Positions 21,716-31,532 of a stretch of DNA of 64,000 nucleotides are shown here, one piece after another. The stretch is from Chrysemys picta bellii. Lineage: Eukaryota > Chordata > Testudines > Emydidae. A model generated the notes under the pieces. It saw only the letters and a list, made by a program, of their open reading frames with translations. It searched no databases and was not told where the DNA came from. Location of the stretch: NCBI RefSeq assembly GCF_011386835.1, contig NC_088809.1, positions 20,861,567 through 20,925,566 of the forward strand, in the 5' to 3' direction. Numbering within the stretch: position 1 is the first letter of the stretch; each line of letters starts with the position of its first letter. A program made the position numbers and the translations under genes.

Positions 21716-22320
21716 ATTGTCATGAACCAGAAAAAAAAAAAACAGTTCGGGTCAATCAAATTGCCTTGTTTTGATCATTTTGAAACATTTCGATTCAATT
21801 GTGACCATTTTTAATTTTAAAAAATTAAAATATAATAAGCTTACCTTTTGAAACAAAAAGTCCCTTGGAACCAAAAAAAAAATGATTTTTAAAAAATTTG
21901 TAAATGTCCCATCGTGATGATTTTGAAAGTTTCCTTTTTCAAAAATTTGTTGAGTTGAGAGATTTGCAAAACTGACCCTTTACCATGCAAAATTTCAGTT
22001 TTGACAAACTGGCATTTTTGATGACCAAATGTTTGAGACCAGGTGCCAGCTCATGCCAAAGTCCCCATGTCTCAAATGAACACTTGCAAACACAGAGCTG
22101 GAATTAGTCTGGCTCCCCTGTGTATTAGTGTTGTTAAAACAGGTTTTACTGAAAAATCACAAATGTCATCCACAATTTTTCAGTTGTCAATTCTTGGGTT
22201 TTTGTTTTGTTTTGTTGAAAAAACAGAAACATTTGAACACAATGAAAATGGGGGGGGGAATCATTTTCATTAAAAAGTATTTTAATTAAGAAGTGTTCAT
22301 GTGAAATTTTTTACTATATC
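21716..22320. mobile_element. AT-rich MITE interrupted by an inverted templated insertion
   Basis: TTTTGAAACATTTCG, AAAATTTTG and TTTTTCAAAAATTTG blocks mark the AT-rich MITE family. At 22035-22143 the texture stops abruptly for 109 bases that are not AT-rich and are an exact inverted copy of 21331-21439. The AT-rich texture then resumes at 22144. Confidence 0.55.
22035..22143 (-). repeat. Right arm of perfect 109-bp inverted duplication
   Basis: This segment starts GAGACCAGGTGCCAGCTC and ends TTAAAACAGG. It is identical, base for base, to the reverse complement of 21331-21439. Its two edges coincide with the edges of the foreign segment in the AT-rich MITE, marking it as the inserted copy. 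Confidence 0.95.
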
Positions 22321-22769
22321 TACTCTCTAAATAATTCCTTCTTTCCTTACCATTCATACTGTGGACACTTTCCATAGCCCGTTTTAAGTAGCACTATCAC
22401 TGAGCAGATCTCTGATGTGTTATTTTTCTATAAGTAAGAAAGCTCTGTCTCGCTTTTATGTTCTAAATATAGAAGTCTGATAATTATTGCTGCAGCTATT
22501 TGGAAAATAGAAAAGTAATGATCAGGAGAGTTATGGCTCGCTTAACACTAGAAAACAGTCTCCTTCATTTCTCCTTGTGGCATTAGCCTGATATTTCAAA
22601 GAAAGGTATTTTTAACTGGCGCCCTGGTGCTGGTGTGAATTCAGTGAAGGAAATTCAAATGAGATCAACGTTAGAATGGTTTGACTGCATTTCCGGTCTG
22701 AGGTACTCGGCCTTTTCTCGGGAATCTGCCACTGAAGTTAAGGAGTAAGGAATGCAGTAGCTAGCCCTA
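22321..22769. other. No gene recognised
   Basis: Non-coding DNA without recognised repeats. Confidence 0.5.
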
Positions 22770-23005
22770 GTTTAGAATCATAGAATCATAGAATATCAGG
22801 GTTGGAAGAGACCTCAGGAGGTATCTAATCCAACCCCCTGCTCAAAGCAGTTCCAACACCAACTAAATCATCCCAGCCACGGCTTTGTCAAGCCAGGCCT
22901 TAAAAACCTCTAGGGAAGGAGATTCCATCACCTCCCTAGGGAACCCATTCCAGTGCTTCACCACCCTCCTAGTGAAAAAGTTTTTCCTAATATCCACTCA
23001 GATAT
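22770..23005 (-). repeat. CR1 LINE 3' end
   Basis: AGAATCATAGAATCATAGAA, GGGTTGGAAGAGACCTCAGG and CCAACCCCCTGCTCAAAGCA are the hallmark 3' end of CR1 on the minus strand. The copy extends to TTTTTCCTAATATCCA before becoming unrecognisable. The 5' truncation is typical of CR1 retroposition. Confidence 0.92.
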
Positions 23006-23263
23006 ATTACACTCAGATATCAGAATCTAGTACTCCAAGAATCCATTACTATAAAGGTTAAAATTGGACAGTTTTGTCCCGATGTCCTCTTCTTAGGTTC
23101 TAGGCACTGGATTGTCTCTGATACACCACCACTCATGTTATCCTAGAGGGAGTGGGTTGGTTTTCACAGCATCAGGTTAGCAATGCTTGGCTCCATGGAA
23201 TTATAGGGGAGAATCCCAGCAACATGGAGTTAGTTATTCAGATATCACAATACAGAAACCTAG

Positions 23264-23286
23264 ATAGATAGATAGATTGATAGATC
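23264..23286 (+). repeat. Short GATA microsatellite
   Basis: Five to six GATA units with one change. Confidence 0.8.
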
Positions 23287-23405
23287 TACCAGTTGAGGCA
23301 CATAAAGTGAATTCCTTACATGTATGGTCATTTTTAGTTTCAGCTTGCATTTTAAAAATGGGCTGTGGCTGCATATTCAAGATAGAGAAGAAGGATGGGC
23401 CAGTC

Positions 23406-23612
23406 ATTAGGGTGCTAGCCTGGGACTTGGGTATAATTCTCTTCTCCACCACAGATGCCCTGTGTGACCTTGGGCAAGTCACTTAGTCCGTGACTCAGTT
23501 TCCCCACGTGTAAAATGGGGATAATAGCACGGCCCTACCTCACAGGGTGTCGTGAAGATAAATACAATTAACAAATGTGAGGTGCTCAGATGCTACGGTA
23601 ATTGGGTCCTTA
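23406..23612 (+). repeat. MIR/CORE-type SINE relic
   Basis: TGTGACCTTGGGCAAGTCAC, ACTCAGTTTCCCCACGTGTA, AAATGGGGATAATAGCA and CACAGGGTGTCGTGAAGAT follow the MIR consensus in order. It is one of the better preserved MIR-like copies in the window. Confidence 0.85.
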
Positions 23613-24380
23613 TCATTAACGAAGGTAGGTAGATATCATGGCACTTCTAAGAGCAGGTATTAGCTCCAACAGCCTGCCCTAAAATTCCTTTTCCTCCACC
23701 CCGTGCAGAATGCTGTGTCCTCCACAGTGGCTGCTTTCCAACCAGTGCTGTGTGCAGAGAGTTTGTAAAGCAATTAGGATCCTGTGCGATATAAGTGTCT
23801 AAAACCCTCCCGTCTCCTTCCCCATTAACATCTCTTCCTCCCTTACAAGAAATAGCGGAGGTTTTGGTTTTGACATCTTCAGAGGATGTTAAGCACTGGT
23901 TGAAGGCTGATATAACCCAATTCCATCAAAGCATTAAGCAGGGAGATGTCATGTCTAACGAGCAGATTGGGAAACAGTACAAACCCTGCGATTTCCCCGC
24001 TTTATCAATATTTCAGTCTTAGACAATACATTATTGAGAGGACAAAAAATACTTCCCTAGCCCAGTAAATGAGCATCCTTGTCAATTATAACAATACAGT
24101 GGAGCCCAGTTTCGCCACCCTGTCACTCCGGATTCACACGTTGAAATCAATGAGGTTACACCAATGGGGCAATGCCTAAAAGGTCTCCATCATTCCTTTC
24201 GAAGGGTCTCCATTCAAGTAAATCAGCTGTTCGATGGGGCCCTACAGCAGAAGATAACTATACGGATAGGTGTTGAATGTATCGTCATGACTGTTAATTT
24301 TCCAAATTAAAAATAATTCTGCTGTAGATTTCAGTGTGTTTACACAGCACCTACCACAAAAGGGTCCAAGTCCATGATTG
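23613..24380. other. No gene recognised
   Basis: Non-coding DNA. A small palindromic-MITE-like block (about 24095-24180) is built around AATCAATGAGGTTACACC. Confidence 0.45.
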
Positions 24381-24668
24381 GCACTCCTAGGTATTGCTAT
24401 AATACACTTCATAAATAATAAACATAATAATAAGTATACCTATAAAGCGTCCATTAACAGATCTTATTTAACATCTGCAACCACAATCCTGCCAACACTT
24501 AAGCCTCGGAGCGACTTTGCTTTCAAGACTGTGAGAGCCCATCCTGCTTGCAGCTTTGTGAACCGACCTGTGTTCCTAAAGATGTGAGCGTCATGCACTT
24601 TTCCTGACCATCCCATGTAGATGTCGGTGAAATGGCCCCTGTGATCCACCAGAACTTGCAATGCTATT

Positions 24669-24856
24669 GGGAAGGGAGGGATAGCTCAGTCGTTTGAGCA
24701 CTGGCCTGCTAAACCCAGGGTTGTGAGTTCAATCCTTGAGGGAGCCACTTAGGGGTCTGTAGCAAAAATCAGTACTTGGTCCTGCTAGTGAAGGCAAGGG
24801 ACTGGACTCAATGACCTTTCAGGGTCCCTTCCAGTTCTATGCGATAGGTATATCTC
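24669..24856 (+). mobile_element. tRNA-derived SINE with CR1-like tail
   Basis: The 5' part is tRNA-like, with A-box TAGCTCAGTCGTTTGAGCA and B-box GAGTTCAATCC (internal Pol III promoter). The 3' part (GGACTGGACTCAATGACCTT, CCCTTCCAGTTCTATG) resembles a CR1 3' end. That combination is known for tortoise Pol III SINEs, which are thought to borrow the CR1 machinery. A CTATT duplication flanks it (24664-24668 and 24857-24861). It lies inside the Harbinger transposase gene, so it is younger. It is not a functional tRNA gene. Confidence 0.85.
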
Positions 24857-25833
24857 CTATTAAAAGTACCCCATTCAGTTTCTGTACTCTTTGGCAAGGT
24901 GGTCTGGTGCCAAGATAGGGATAAGCGTTCTGCCTATCGTCCCACCGCGGTTAGGGAACCCCATTGCGGCAAAGCCATCCATTAAGTCCTGTACGTTGCC
25001 CAGCCTCGCTCCCCTTCTTAGCAGAAGTCTATTAATGGCCCTGCAAACTTGGATCACAACAGCTCCCACAGTGGATTTACCAGCTCCAAATGGATGCCCC
25101 ACTGACTGGTAACAGTTAAGCTTCCACAAAGCGATCGCCGCTTGCTTCTCCACTGTCAGAGCAGCTCTCATTTTTGTGTTGCCGTGCTCCAGGGTTGGGG
25201 GGAGCTCTGCCCATGGTTCCTGGAATGTGGCCCTCTGCATCCCAAAGTTCTGCAGCCACTGCTCATCATCCCATAGCTGCATAATGATCCGGTCCCACCA
25301 GTCAGTGCTTGGGACTGGACACGGCACTCAACCGTGCGCAGCTGATGCACGACAGCCACCAGCAACTGCAAATTGTTTCGCTCTATGGCTTGCAGCAGGG
25401 CTGTTTGCGTGACGTCACAATGTCACAGCTCCTGTCTCGGCTCTGGAAATACTGCAGGATAAGGTGTGCCGAGCGGGATCCACGCTTATCGGGCTGTGGC
25501 ATCCGCACGGCTAACGCAGGCTTGTGAAAACAGGCGTGAAAAAGCCTTTGTTTGTTTGCCGTTGATATCAGGGAGGGAGGTAAGCGCATCATGGGAGACT
25601 AAAGCCGTGTTCCCATTCCCCCCTGCAACAATGGTTTGGTCCCATGAGGCATTGCAAACCCAACCCAAAATCTCATCGGGCTACTTGCACTGTGGGATAG
25701 CTATCTATAATGCAGTGCTCCGTGCATCGATACAAGCGCTGCTAGTGAGGACGCACTCCACCGACACAACGAGTGTGGCGTGGACACGCCAGATCAACTT
25801 CCTTAAATCGGAGGTTCAATGTCGACACATAAA

Positions 25834-25937
25834 AACAACGAGGAGTCCTTGTGGCACGTTAGAGACTAACAAATTTATTTGGGCATAAGCTTTCGTGCGC
25901 TAGAACCCACTTCATCCGATGCATGGAGTGCAAAAAC
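25834..25937 (-). mobile_element. Penelope-like short terminal unit inside Harbinger
   Basis: On the minus strand it reads from a GGATGAAGTGGGTTC block through CACGAAAGCTTATGCCC, AAATAAATTTGTTAGTCTC and GTGCCACAAGGACTCC. CATAAA occurs at both edges (25828-25833 and 25938-25943), consistent with a target duplication. It contains the hammerhead-like core in a decayed form (GGATGAA in place of CTGANGA; GAAA retained; stem II weakened). Confidence 0.7.
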
Positions 25938-25975
25938 CATAAAGTCAACTTAACTTTGTAATGTAGACATGGCCA

Positions 25976-26070
25976 CAGACTTTAAGGCCAGAAAGGGCCA
26001 TTGTGATCATCTGGTGTGACCTCCTGCACTTCGCCATTCCACAGATCCTCACCCTCCCACCGCTCCTGGA
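25976..26070 (-). repeat. CR1-like 3' end fragment
   Basis: TTTAAGGCCAGAAAGGGCC followed by ATCATCTGGTGTGACCTCC is the 3' end of a CR1 subfamily (minus strand), similar to 53452-53515. Confidence 0.7.
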
Positions 26071-26230
26071 ATAGACCCCTGATCTCAGGCTGAGTTACTG
26101 AAGTCCTCAGATCGTGATTCTTATCTCATGCGGGTGCAAATCAGGACTTATTCCACTGAAATCCATGCAGTTAAACCAGGATAACAGACACTGATGCAAG
26201 TGAAGTCAGGATCAGTCCCTAAACCATGTG
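26071..26230. mobile_element. Palindromic MITE
   Basis: An imperfect palindrome centred near 26155, with GATTCTTATCTCATGC and CTGATGCAAGTGAAGTCAGG blocks. Short palindromic MITEs of this style recur in the window. The boundaries are approximate. Confidence 0.35.
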
Positions 26231-26436
26231 CACATCAAAGTTTAATTGCAGAAATCTGTTTGCTGTAAGAAAAAAAGAAAGAAAATATTTCCCAGCGGAA
26301 CAAAATCATAGGGAGAAATTCCCAGCAGCCTTGATTTAAGTGCTCCTGTTAAACACACATTCTAATTCCATATTGACTCCCTCCCATATCCTGTATACAC
26401 TTTTCACCAGCCAAGTCCACGCTAGGCTTTGCGTGG

Positions 26437-26587
26437 GGATCTCCTAGGGTGACCAGATGTCCCGATTTTATAGGGACAGTCCCGATTTTTGGGTCTTTTT
26501 CTTATATAGGTTTCTATTACCCCCCCACACACACACACCACCTGTCCCGATTTTTCACACTTGCTGTCTGGTCACCCTAGGATCTCC
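26437..26587. mobile_element. hAT MITE with perfect 8-bp target duplication
   Basis: The element is 26445-26579 (135 bp), starting TAGGGTGACCAGATGTCCCG and ending TCTGGTCACCCTA. GGATCTCC is present on both sides (26437-26444 and 26580-26587), an exact 8-bp duplication that is diagnostic of hAT. A CA run interrupts the middle. The same family occurs at 2304-2428. Confidence 0.92.
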
Positions 26588-27275
26588 AGACAGTGTGGGC
26601 TGTAGAAGAAGGAGAGCCCCTATCAGTACACTGGCAGCTGAATGCTCCCCCTTGGCAGTCCAGAGGTGCAGGAATCAGCCACACATACTGCTAGCCTTAG
26701 GGCGAATTCCTGTTTGTGGTGTGTGCGCACGGAAGTCAACAAGAGCTGCGAGCGCTCAGCGTCTCCTGGGAGTTCATTCATCCACTGCTTCTGACAACTG
26801 GCCACGCTCTTTTGGGGCACTGGGTCCCCTGTTTGCCGCACAGCCTGGATATACACGTCGGTGCCCTCCTCTGCCCTCTCTTCATAAACATTGCCAGTGC
26901 CTGTTACTTCCCCTCTGGGGGAGCATTGCAGTGCTGACCAGGATGCAGAGATGGGACGAGACGTCCTTCGTTTGCACATTTGCCTCTGCTTACGGAGCAA
27001 CGGTTTTTCCCCAGGAAGATTTGACTTTATTGGCTTGCCAAGATTTAGGATCCTGTCACCAATGCCAAATTCCTCCCTTCCTCGCCAGAGGGGCTGAGTC
27101 TGATTAATCTCTGCCTCGCCTCCCGCTTAGTAAGAACATGGCTATAAATGTAATCGTCCCGTTTATGAGCTGTAAAGATATGCTGGCCTCAGCTGAATCA
27201 ATGAGGCACTTGGGACATTGGTGGTCTCTCACCTTCCTGCAGGGGATCTCTGCCTTCCCTCTCCAGAGCAGGCTG
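26588..27275. other. No gene recognised
   Basis: A 216-codon plus-strand frame (26457-27107) starts inside the hAT MITE and runs through this stretch. Because it begins in a transposon and shows no domain, I treat it as chance. Confidence 0.45.
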
Positions 27276-27705
27276 GTTGAAGGCAGGGCCGGCTCCAGGC
27301 ACCAGCCCACCAAGCATGTGCTTGGGGCGGCACCTGGAGGGGGGCGGCGCGGCGCTCCGGCCCGAGAGCGGGGCCGCGACTGGGCTTGCCGCCCTCCCTG
27401 CGGCGCTCCGGCCACCGGGGAGAATGGAGCCGCAGCGGGTTCGCCGCCCTCCCCCAGTGCTCTGGCCGCCGGGGAGAGTGGAGCCCCAGCCGGGCTCTCC
27501 GCCCTCCTCCCGGCGCTCTGGCCACCGGGGAGAGCGGAGCCCCGGCCGGGCTCGCCGCCCTCCCCCCAGCACTCCAGCCGGTCAGGGAGAGCAGGCCCGC
27601 GGCCAGGCTCAGCGCCCTCCCCTGCCGCGCTCCCCTTGGGGGGGGGGGGGGGGAGGCTTTTTTGCCTGGGGCGGCAAAAAAGCCAGAGCCGGCCCTGGTT
27701 GAAGG
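27276..27705. mobile_element. GC-rich hAT element with 8-bp target duplication
   Basis: The element is 27284-27697 (414 bp). Its ends CAGGGCCGGCTC and GAGCCGGCCCTG are perfect inverted repeats. GTTGAAGG flanks both sides (27276-27283, 27698-27705), an exact hAT-type duplication. The interior is a degenerate tandem array of about 50-bp GC-rich units (CACCGGGGAGAGNGGAGCC). Open frames of 113-214 codons exist in five frames at once. This is expected from a GC-rich tandem array and not evidence of a gene. Confidence 0.93.
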
Positions 27706-27734
27706 AATCCGGCCAAGGCTGGAATAAGTTGAGA

Positions 27735-28180
27735 ATATTGCTGAGCAAACAGCTGATGTTTCAGTTTGGCCACTGAACTGAAAAATCATTTAAAAAAATC
27801 ATTTCAGGTTGACCCCAAATGGACGTTCTTTTAATTTTTCTTGCGGCAACAACCCCCTCCCCCCCGAAAAAAAATCATTTTGAGTTGAACAAGACATTTC
27901 GTTTGACTCAAAAAAAAAATTCCTCCTATGTATGTTTGTTTGTTGGTTTGTTTTCCTTTTGGGGTGTTTTTCCCCTCTTGCTTGGGTCGATAAATCAAGC
28001 TAACTTTCCAAAGGCAACGTTTCAAAACAAAAAGTCAAAACACTTTATTTCAAAAATGCCGGAACACAACTTTTTGCCTTTTTCCTTTTGGGACGAAAGG
28101 ATTTGTTGCATTCAACCCCAATCTGCAAAGAGTTTTGGTCAGCCCGAAACCCCATTTTGGGGCAAATAAACTAGTCTTCA
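27735..28180. mobile_element. AT-rich MITE
   Basis: TTTCAGTTTGGCCACTGAAC, AAAATCATTTTGAGTTG and CAAAACACTTTATTTC blocks in both orientations match the AT-rich hAT-like MITE family in style. Confidence 0.4.
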
Positions 28181-29485
28181 AAAAAATGCCGTTCAGCTCT
28201 CGTGGCGAGTTCTTACCGGGATTACGCTGGCGATAATGGGACCGTTTGTTCTGCTGCCTACTTAGCTAATACTCAACGTTGCGTGAAGCTGGCGCTGTGG
28301 GGGCACCGACATAAGGGTGGGTGGCAGAGAAGTGCTGGCAATTTAACTGCGTAAGAGTGACATGTTAAGTACGGTATGCCAGCTGGTATCCATCTGGTCA
28401 TTTGTGGTTGCCCAATGTTTGTTCCACCCATGTTTCTGCCCAGAGAAATTTGAGGCCGCATAGCCATAAATTAGAATTAAAAAACCCTTTATGTTGCAAT
28501 CCATCATACTCAACCCAAGACTTCTGCCTCTGGGGTCCAGCTTTCTTCCTTCCCACTTCATATGTTGAGGATCATCCATATACCATGGTGACCTGTGAGG
28601 ATAATGCTAGGGTAGACAGCATTTAGCAGCTACTGTATCAATAGGTGAACACTAATGATGACCATAATGGTATTGACAATTACATGAGCATCGGACTTCA
28701 TAGCTCCCAGCCCCTTGAGTTGAATAGTTCACACCTCTCCTAGTCTGTCAGTCAGACATCGTGGCATTGGGTTAAACTGAGTTCACATTTTAAGGTTATC
28801 TTTACACAAGTCTGAGGATTAGCAAGGCATAAATTCTGGAGCAAAAGAAGGCGGTGGTTTGCAGCTATGTGGCAACCTATGCAACCATGAAATCGTGTAA
28901 TAAACGGGGCCCTGTACGCTGTGTGGTAAAAAATGGTTGCATGTCACAAAACTCTGTAGCCTGGCAGGGGGGCTAGGACTGGAAGAGCAGAGGGTTGCTG
29001 CAGAGGTGGACTGAGGCTTGTTGTCAGAAGAGGGGAGGGAGGGAGCTCAGGACTGGACTAGCAATGGGGCTGGAGGTCAGGATTGGAGTGCGCCAATGGA
29101 GCTGGGTGTTCGGAGCCCCGGATACAATAATGGGGGACTGCTGGTAAGGATTGTGGGGCCTCAGCAGCGCTGTGTAGAAGCAGCCCAGGGCCAGGGGGTT
29201 GCAGGTTGGGACAGAGGTGCATTGGCAGAGCTGTGGCTAGACTAGGAGAGCAGGAAGTGTGTGAATGGGGAAACTGAGGCAGAGGGGCTATATGCATGGA
29301 GCTGTCTGGAACAAGGCCCCAGCAGCAACACCGGCTGCACTTTGCCTGGCTCTCTCCCCGATTCAAGAGCACCACGTTATGAAGGAGGAAGCGGGAGAAG
29401 CCATGGTTTAAAACTGGGGGGTGGAGCAGGGGTAGAAGACCCCAGTAAAACTGCATTTTGGGAGCTGCAGGGGGCTGGAACGTAC
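28181..29485. other. No gene recognised; G-rich quasi-repeat at 28970-29260
   Basis: The G-rich part contains loosely repeated GGGGCTGGAGGTCAGGATTG-like units and probably belongs to a reptile interspersed repeat I cannot name. The rest is ordinary non-coding DNA. Confidence 0.4.
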
Positions 29486-29695
29486 CATCTAGGGATTAAA
29501 ATTCCTGTGGCACCCTATAGACTAACAGACGTATTGGAGCATAAGCTTTCGTGCATCTGACGAAGTGGGTATTCACCCACGAAAGCTTATGCTCCAATAT
29601 GTCTGTTAGTCTATAAGGTGCCACAGGACTTTTTGCTGCTTTTTACAGATCCAGACTAACACGGCTACCCCTCTGATACTTGACATCTAGGGATT
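29486..29695 (+). mobile_element. Snap-back Penelope-like terminus with 12-bp target duplication
   Basis: CATCTAGGGATT is duplicated at 29486-29497 and 29684-29695. Between them, 29501-29553 is an inverted copy (50 of 53 bases) of 29578-29630. The sense arm is followed by CAGACTAACACGGCTACCCC, the family 3' end. The arms surround a hammerhead-like core at 29557-29594: CTGACGA, stem II GTGGG/CCCAC, GAAA, then AGC TTAT GCT C. Retroposition with an inverted 5' fragment explains the layout. Confidence 0.85.
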
Positions 29696-30204
29696 GGAGT
29701 TGAACGCCCATGGTGACCAGCTAATCCCCCAGGCAGAGGTGTTCCGAGAATCCCATGATCAGGACCCAGCGTCCTGACAAAGCCACACCAGGAGCCAAAG
29801 AGGCACGTTCCCTTTCCCTGGCTCCTGGCCCAGCTGTCCTACATCCCTCTGACCTCTGCAGACAAGGCGCATGAATAAAACATGGCGATGGCTGCCGCGC
29901 TTCAGGAACAGCACCTGGAACAGTGATTCCTTCCTTGGCAGGCCAGTTAGTGCTGCTAATGTCCCTGTCACAAAGGATAATCGCCTCCTGCATCAAGGCG
30001 TCAGCAGGCCACGTGCTAGGGCAGGAGGAGATGGGTCCCTCCAGTCCAGCCAGCTTTCATCATGCAAGAGACATCCCAGAGTTTCCTTCCCGCCACCTGG
30101 TCTGCTCCATGGAGCCCCACCCTGGAGGAAACTCATTCCTGGCGCATGTGTCATGGCCACCATCTTGGCCAACACCCCGTTCACCTGGGTGACATTGGTA
30201 TTAT
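29696..30204. other. No gene recognised
   Basis: Non-coding sequence. Several short frames on both strands overlap and none has a recognisable domain. Confidence 0.5.
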
Positions 30205-30455
30205 GGCAGTGCCTAGATGGACCGAGGCCCATTGTGCCGGGGGCTGCACGTACACTAGTCAGAGACAGCCCAGCCCTGAAGAGCTTGTAATCCAAACAGA
30301 GCAGGCAGTACGAGCGGAGAGAAAGGGTTATTAGCCTCCGTTACGGATGAAGAACAGAGAGCGTTTAAATGACTTGATAAAGATCATGCCTGGAATTGGT
30401 GTCACAACTGGGACCGAAACCCCAACCTCCTGAGTCCTAACCCAGGCTTTTGTCT
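30205..30455 (+). repeat. L2/MIR-like relic
   Basis: GGCCCATTGTGCCGGGGGCT, AAGAGCTTGTAATCCAA and TTAAATGACTTGATAAAG follow the order of a widespread L2-like 3' region. Related copies are at 39885-40015 and 56975-57225. Confidence 0.5.
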
Positions 30456-30479
30456 AGCATCACAAATAGCCCATCATGA

Positions 30480-31010
30480 TGCCAGAATGAATGTGCTGAG
30501 GAACTATGTTCCAGGGGAAGCCTTTTCCCCCACAATCTCTGTTTCCCTCCAGTCTCAAATTACTAGTCCCCATGTATGGGGTCATGAAATGCAAATAGGA
30601 GCCCTTTGGGGCCAGACTCGCTGCTTTTTGTCACCACCAGGGCTTGGGTGGTCAGCACCAGGGCTAGACGTAAGGGGTCTAGGCCCGGGGTCAGAGTCTG
30701 AGAGCAGCAGCCTGGGATCAGGGTCCTAGTACCGGTGCCAGGGTGCAGGACAGAGCCCAAGGTTGAAGGAGCAAAGCCAGGCTCCACAGCCAGTCAGAGT
30801 CAAGTGCCAATGTCAGAGCCCAAGTACCAAAACCAGCGGTCAAAAGCCAGAGGTAGAATGCCAATAGCGAACCCAAGGGACAGGTCCATTGTTCCCGCTG
30901 GCAGAGGAGTGCGCCTCATTGCACAGACACTTCCTGGAACTCCTCCTGGGCATAAATAGGGTGCCTGGACCAATCAGGGGCCATGAAGGAAGCTGTCAGT
31001 CTGGCCTCCC
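30480..31010 (-). repeat. LTR-like tract with CAGAGTCNAG quasi-repeats
   Basis: Many GTCAGAG/CAGAGCCCAAG units are followed by a compact block with CATAAATAGGG, a candidate TATA-type box, and GACCAATCAGG, a CCAAT box. Several reptile LTRs combine such repeats with a promoter; compare 9369-9720. No definite LTR ends were found. Confidence 0.3.
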
Positions 31011-31508
31011 AAGACAGTACGTGCTGTGGTGTTTATCTCCAGATGGTCTATGTGGTAATGTATGTGGCCCTACCATGGGGGTGGCCACCCCCCTGGACCT
31101 GGGTTCTAGTCCCGTCCCTGCCGAACCTTATGCTCTTCTCCAGTTGCTTTGTCACACCCAAATGACGCAAAGTAGCCATAACCGCCTCCTTAAACTAGAT
31201 TCAGGCCTGTTTTGCCTTTCCAGAGCCATGCCCAGTGGCCAGAGTATAGCAGTGAAACTGGTGCTTAATTTGTAATTTAATTCTTATTTAGTCCCATAAC
31301 CCCAATGTTATGGAAACCAATGGATAGGACTATTTTCTTTAGCATTAGACCCGTGTTGTTCCGAGGGTTAGTCTGGTCTATCCAGTGTTACATGTCTCCA
31401 TTACAATATGCTAAGGATACCCACCCAGTAGCATAACCTAAGATTAGACATTGCAACCTTCCATTATTTGATGTTAGATATTAAAATTGTTTCTTAATCA
31501 GCGGTTTG
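31011..31508. other. No gene recognised
   Basis: Non-coding DNA forming the left flank of the hAT element. Confidence 0.5.
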
Positions 31509-31532
31509 CTACACAACCCTAGACATTGCAAT

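Larger units (their letters stand above)
24464..25975 (-). pseudogene. PIF/Harbinger transposase pseudogene
   Basis: Minus-strand translation gives a Harbinger (HARBI1-like) nuclease in pieces. From 25327 to 24875 it reads through WWDRIIMQLWDDEQWLQNF, KQAAIALWKLNCY, FGAGKSTVGAVVIQVCRAIN and MGFPNRGGTIGRTLIPI. From 24661 to 24464 it resumes with LVDHRGHFTDIYMGWSGK and VHDAHIFRNTGRF, and the C-terminus is missing. In this family the first catalytic Asp lies in a G-x-I-D-G-T-H motif; here it reads GTIGRTLIPI, so the Asp is lost. The second, in V-H-D, is kept. A stop replaces Arg just before GYF. A tRNA-SINE splits the gene at 24669-24856, and a Penelope-like piece sits upstream. Near 25960, ATGTAGACATGGCC looks like the outer terminus. 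Confidence 0.88.

Noticed and set aside
24669..24856. Possible tRNA gene
   Set aside because: A- and B-boxes are present, but the sequence continues into a CR1-like tail and is flanked by a target duplication, so it is a SINE.
26457..27107. 216-codon plus-strand open frame
   Set aside because: It begins within a hAT MITE and has no domain or splice context.
27104..27789. Open frames of 113-214 codons on both strands
   Set aside because: They overlap in five frames across a GC-rich minisatellite inside a hAT element with target duplications; low stop-codon density explains them.
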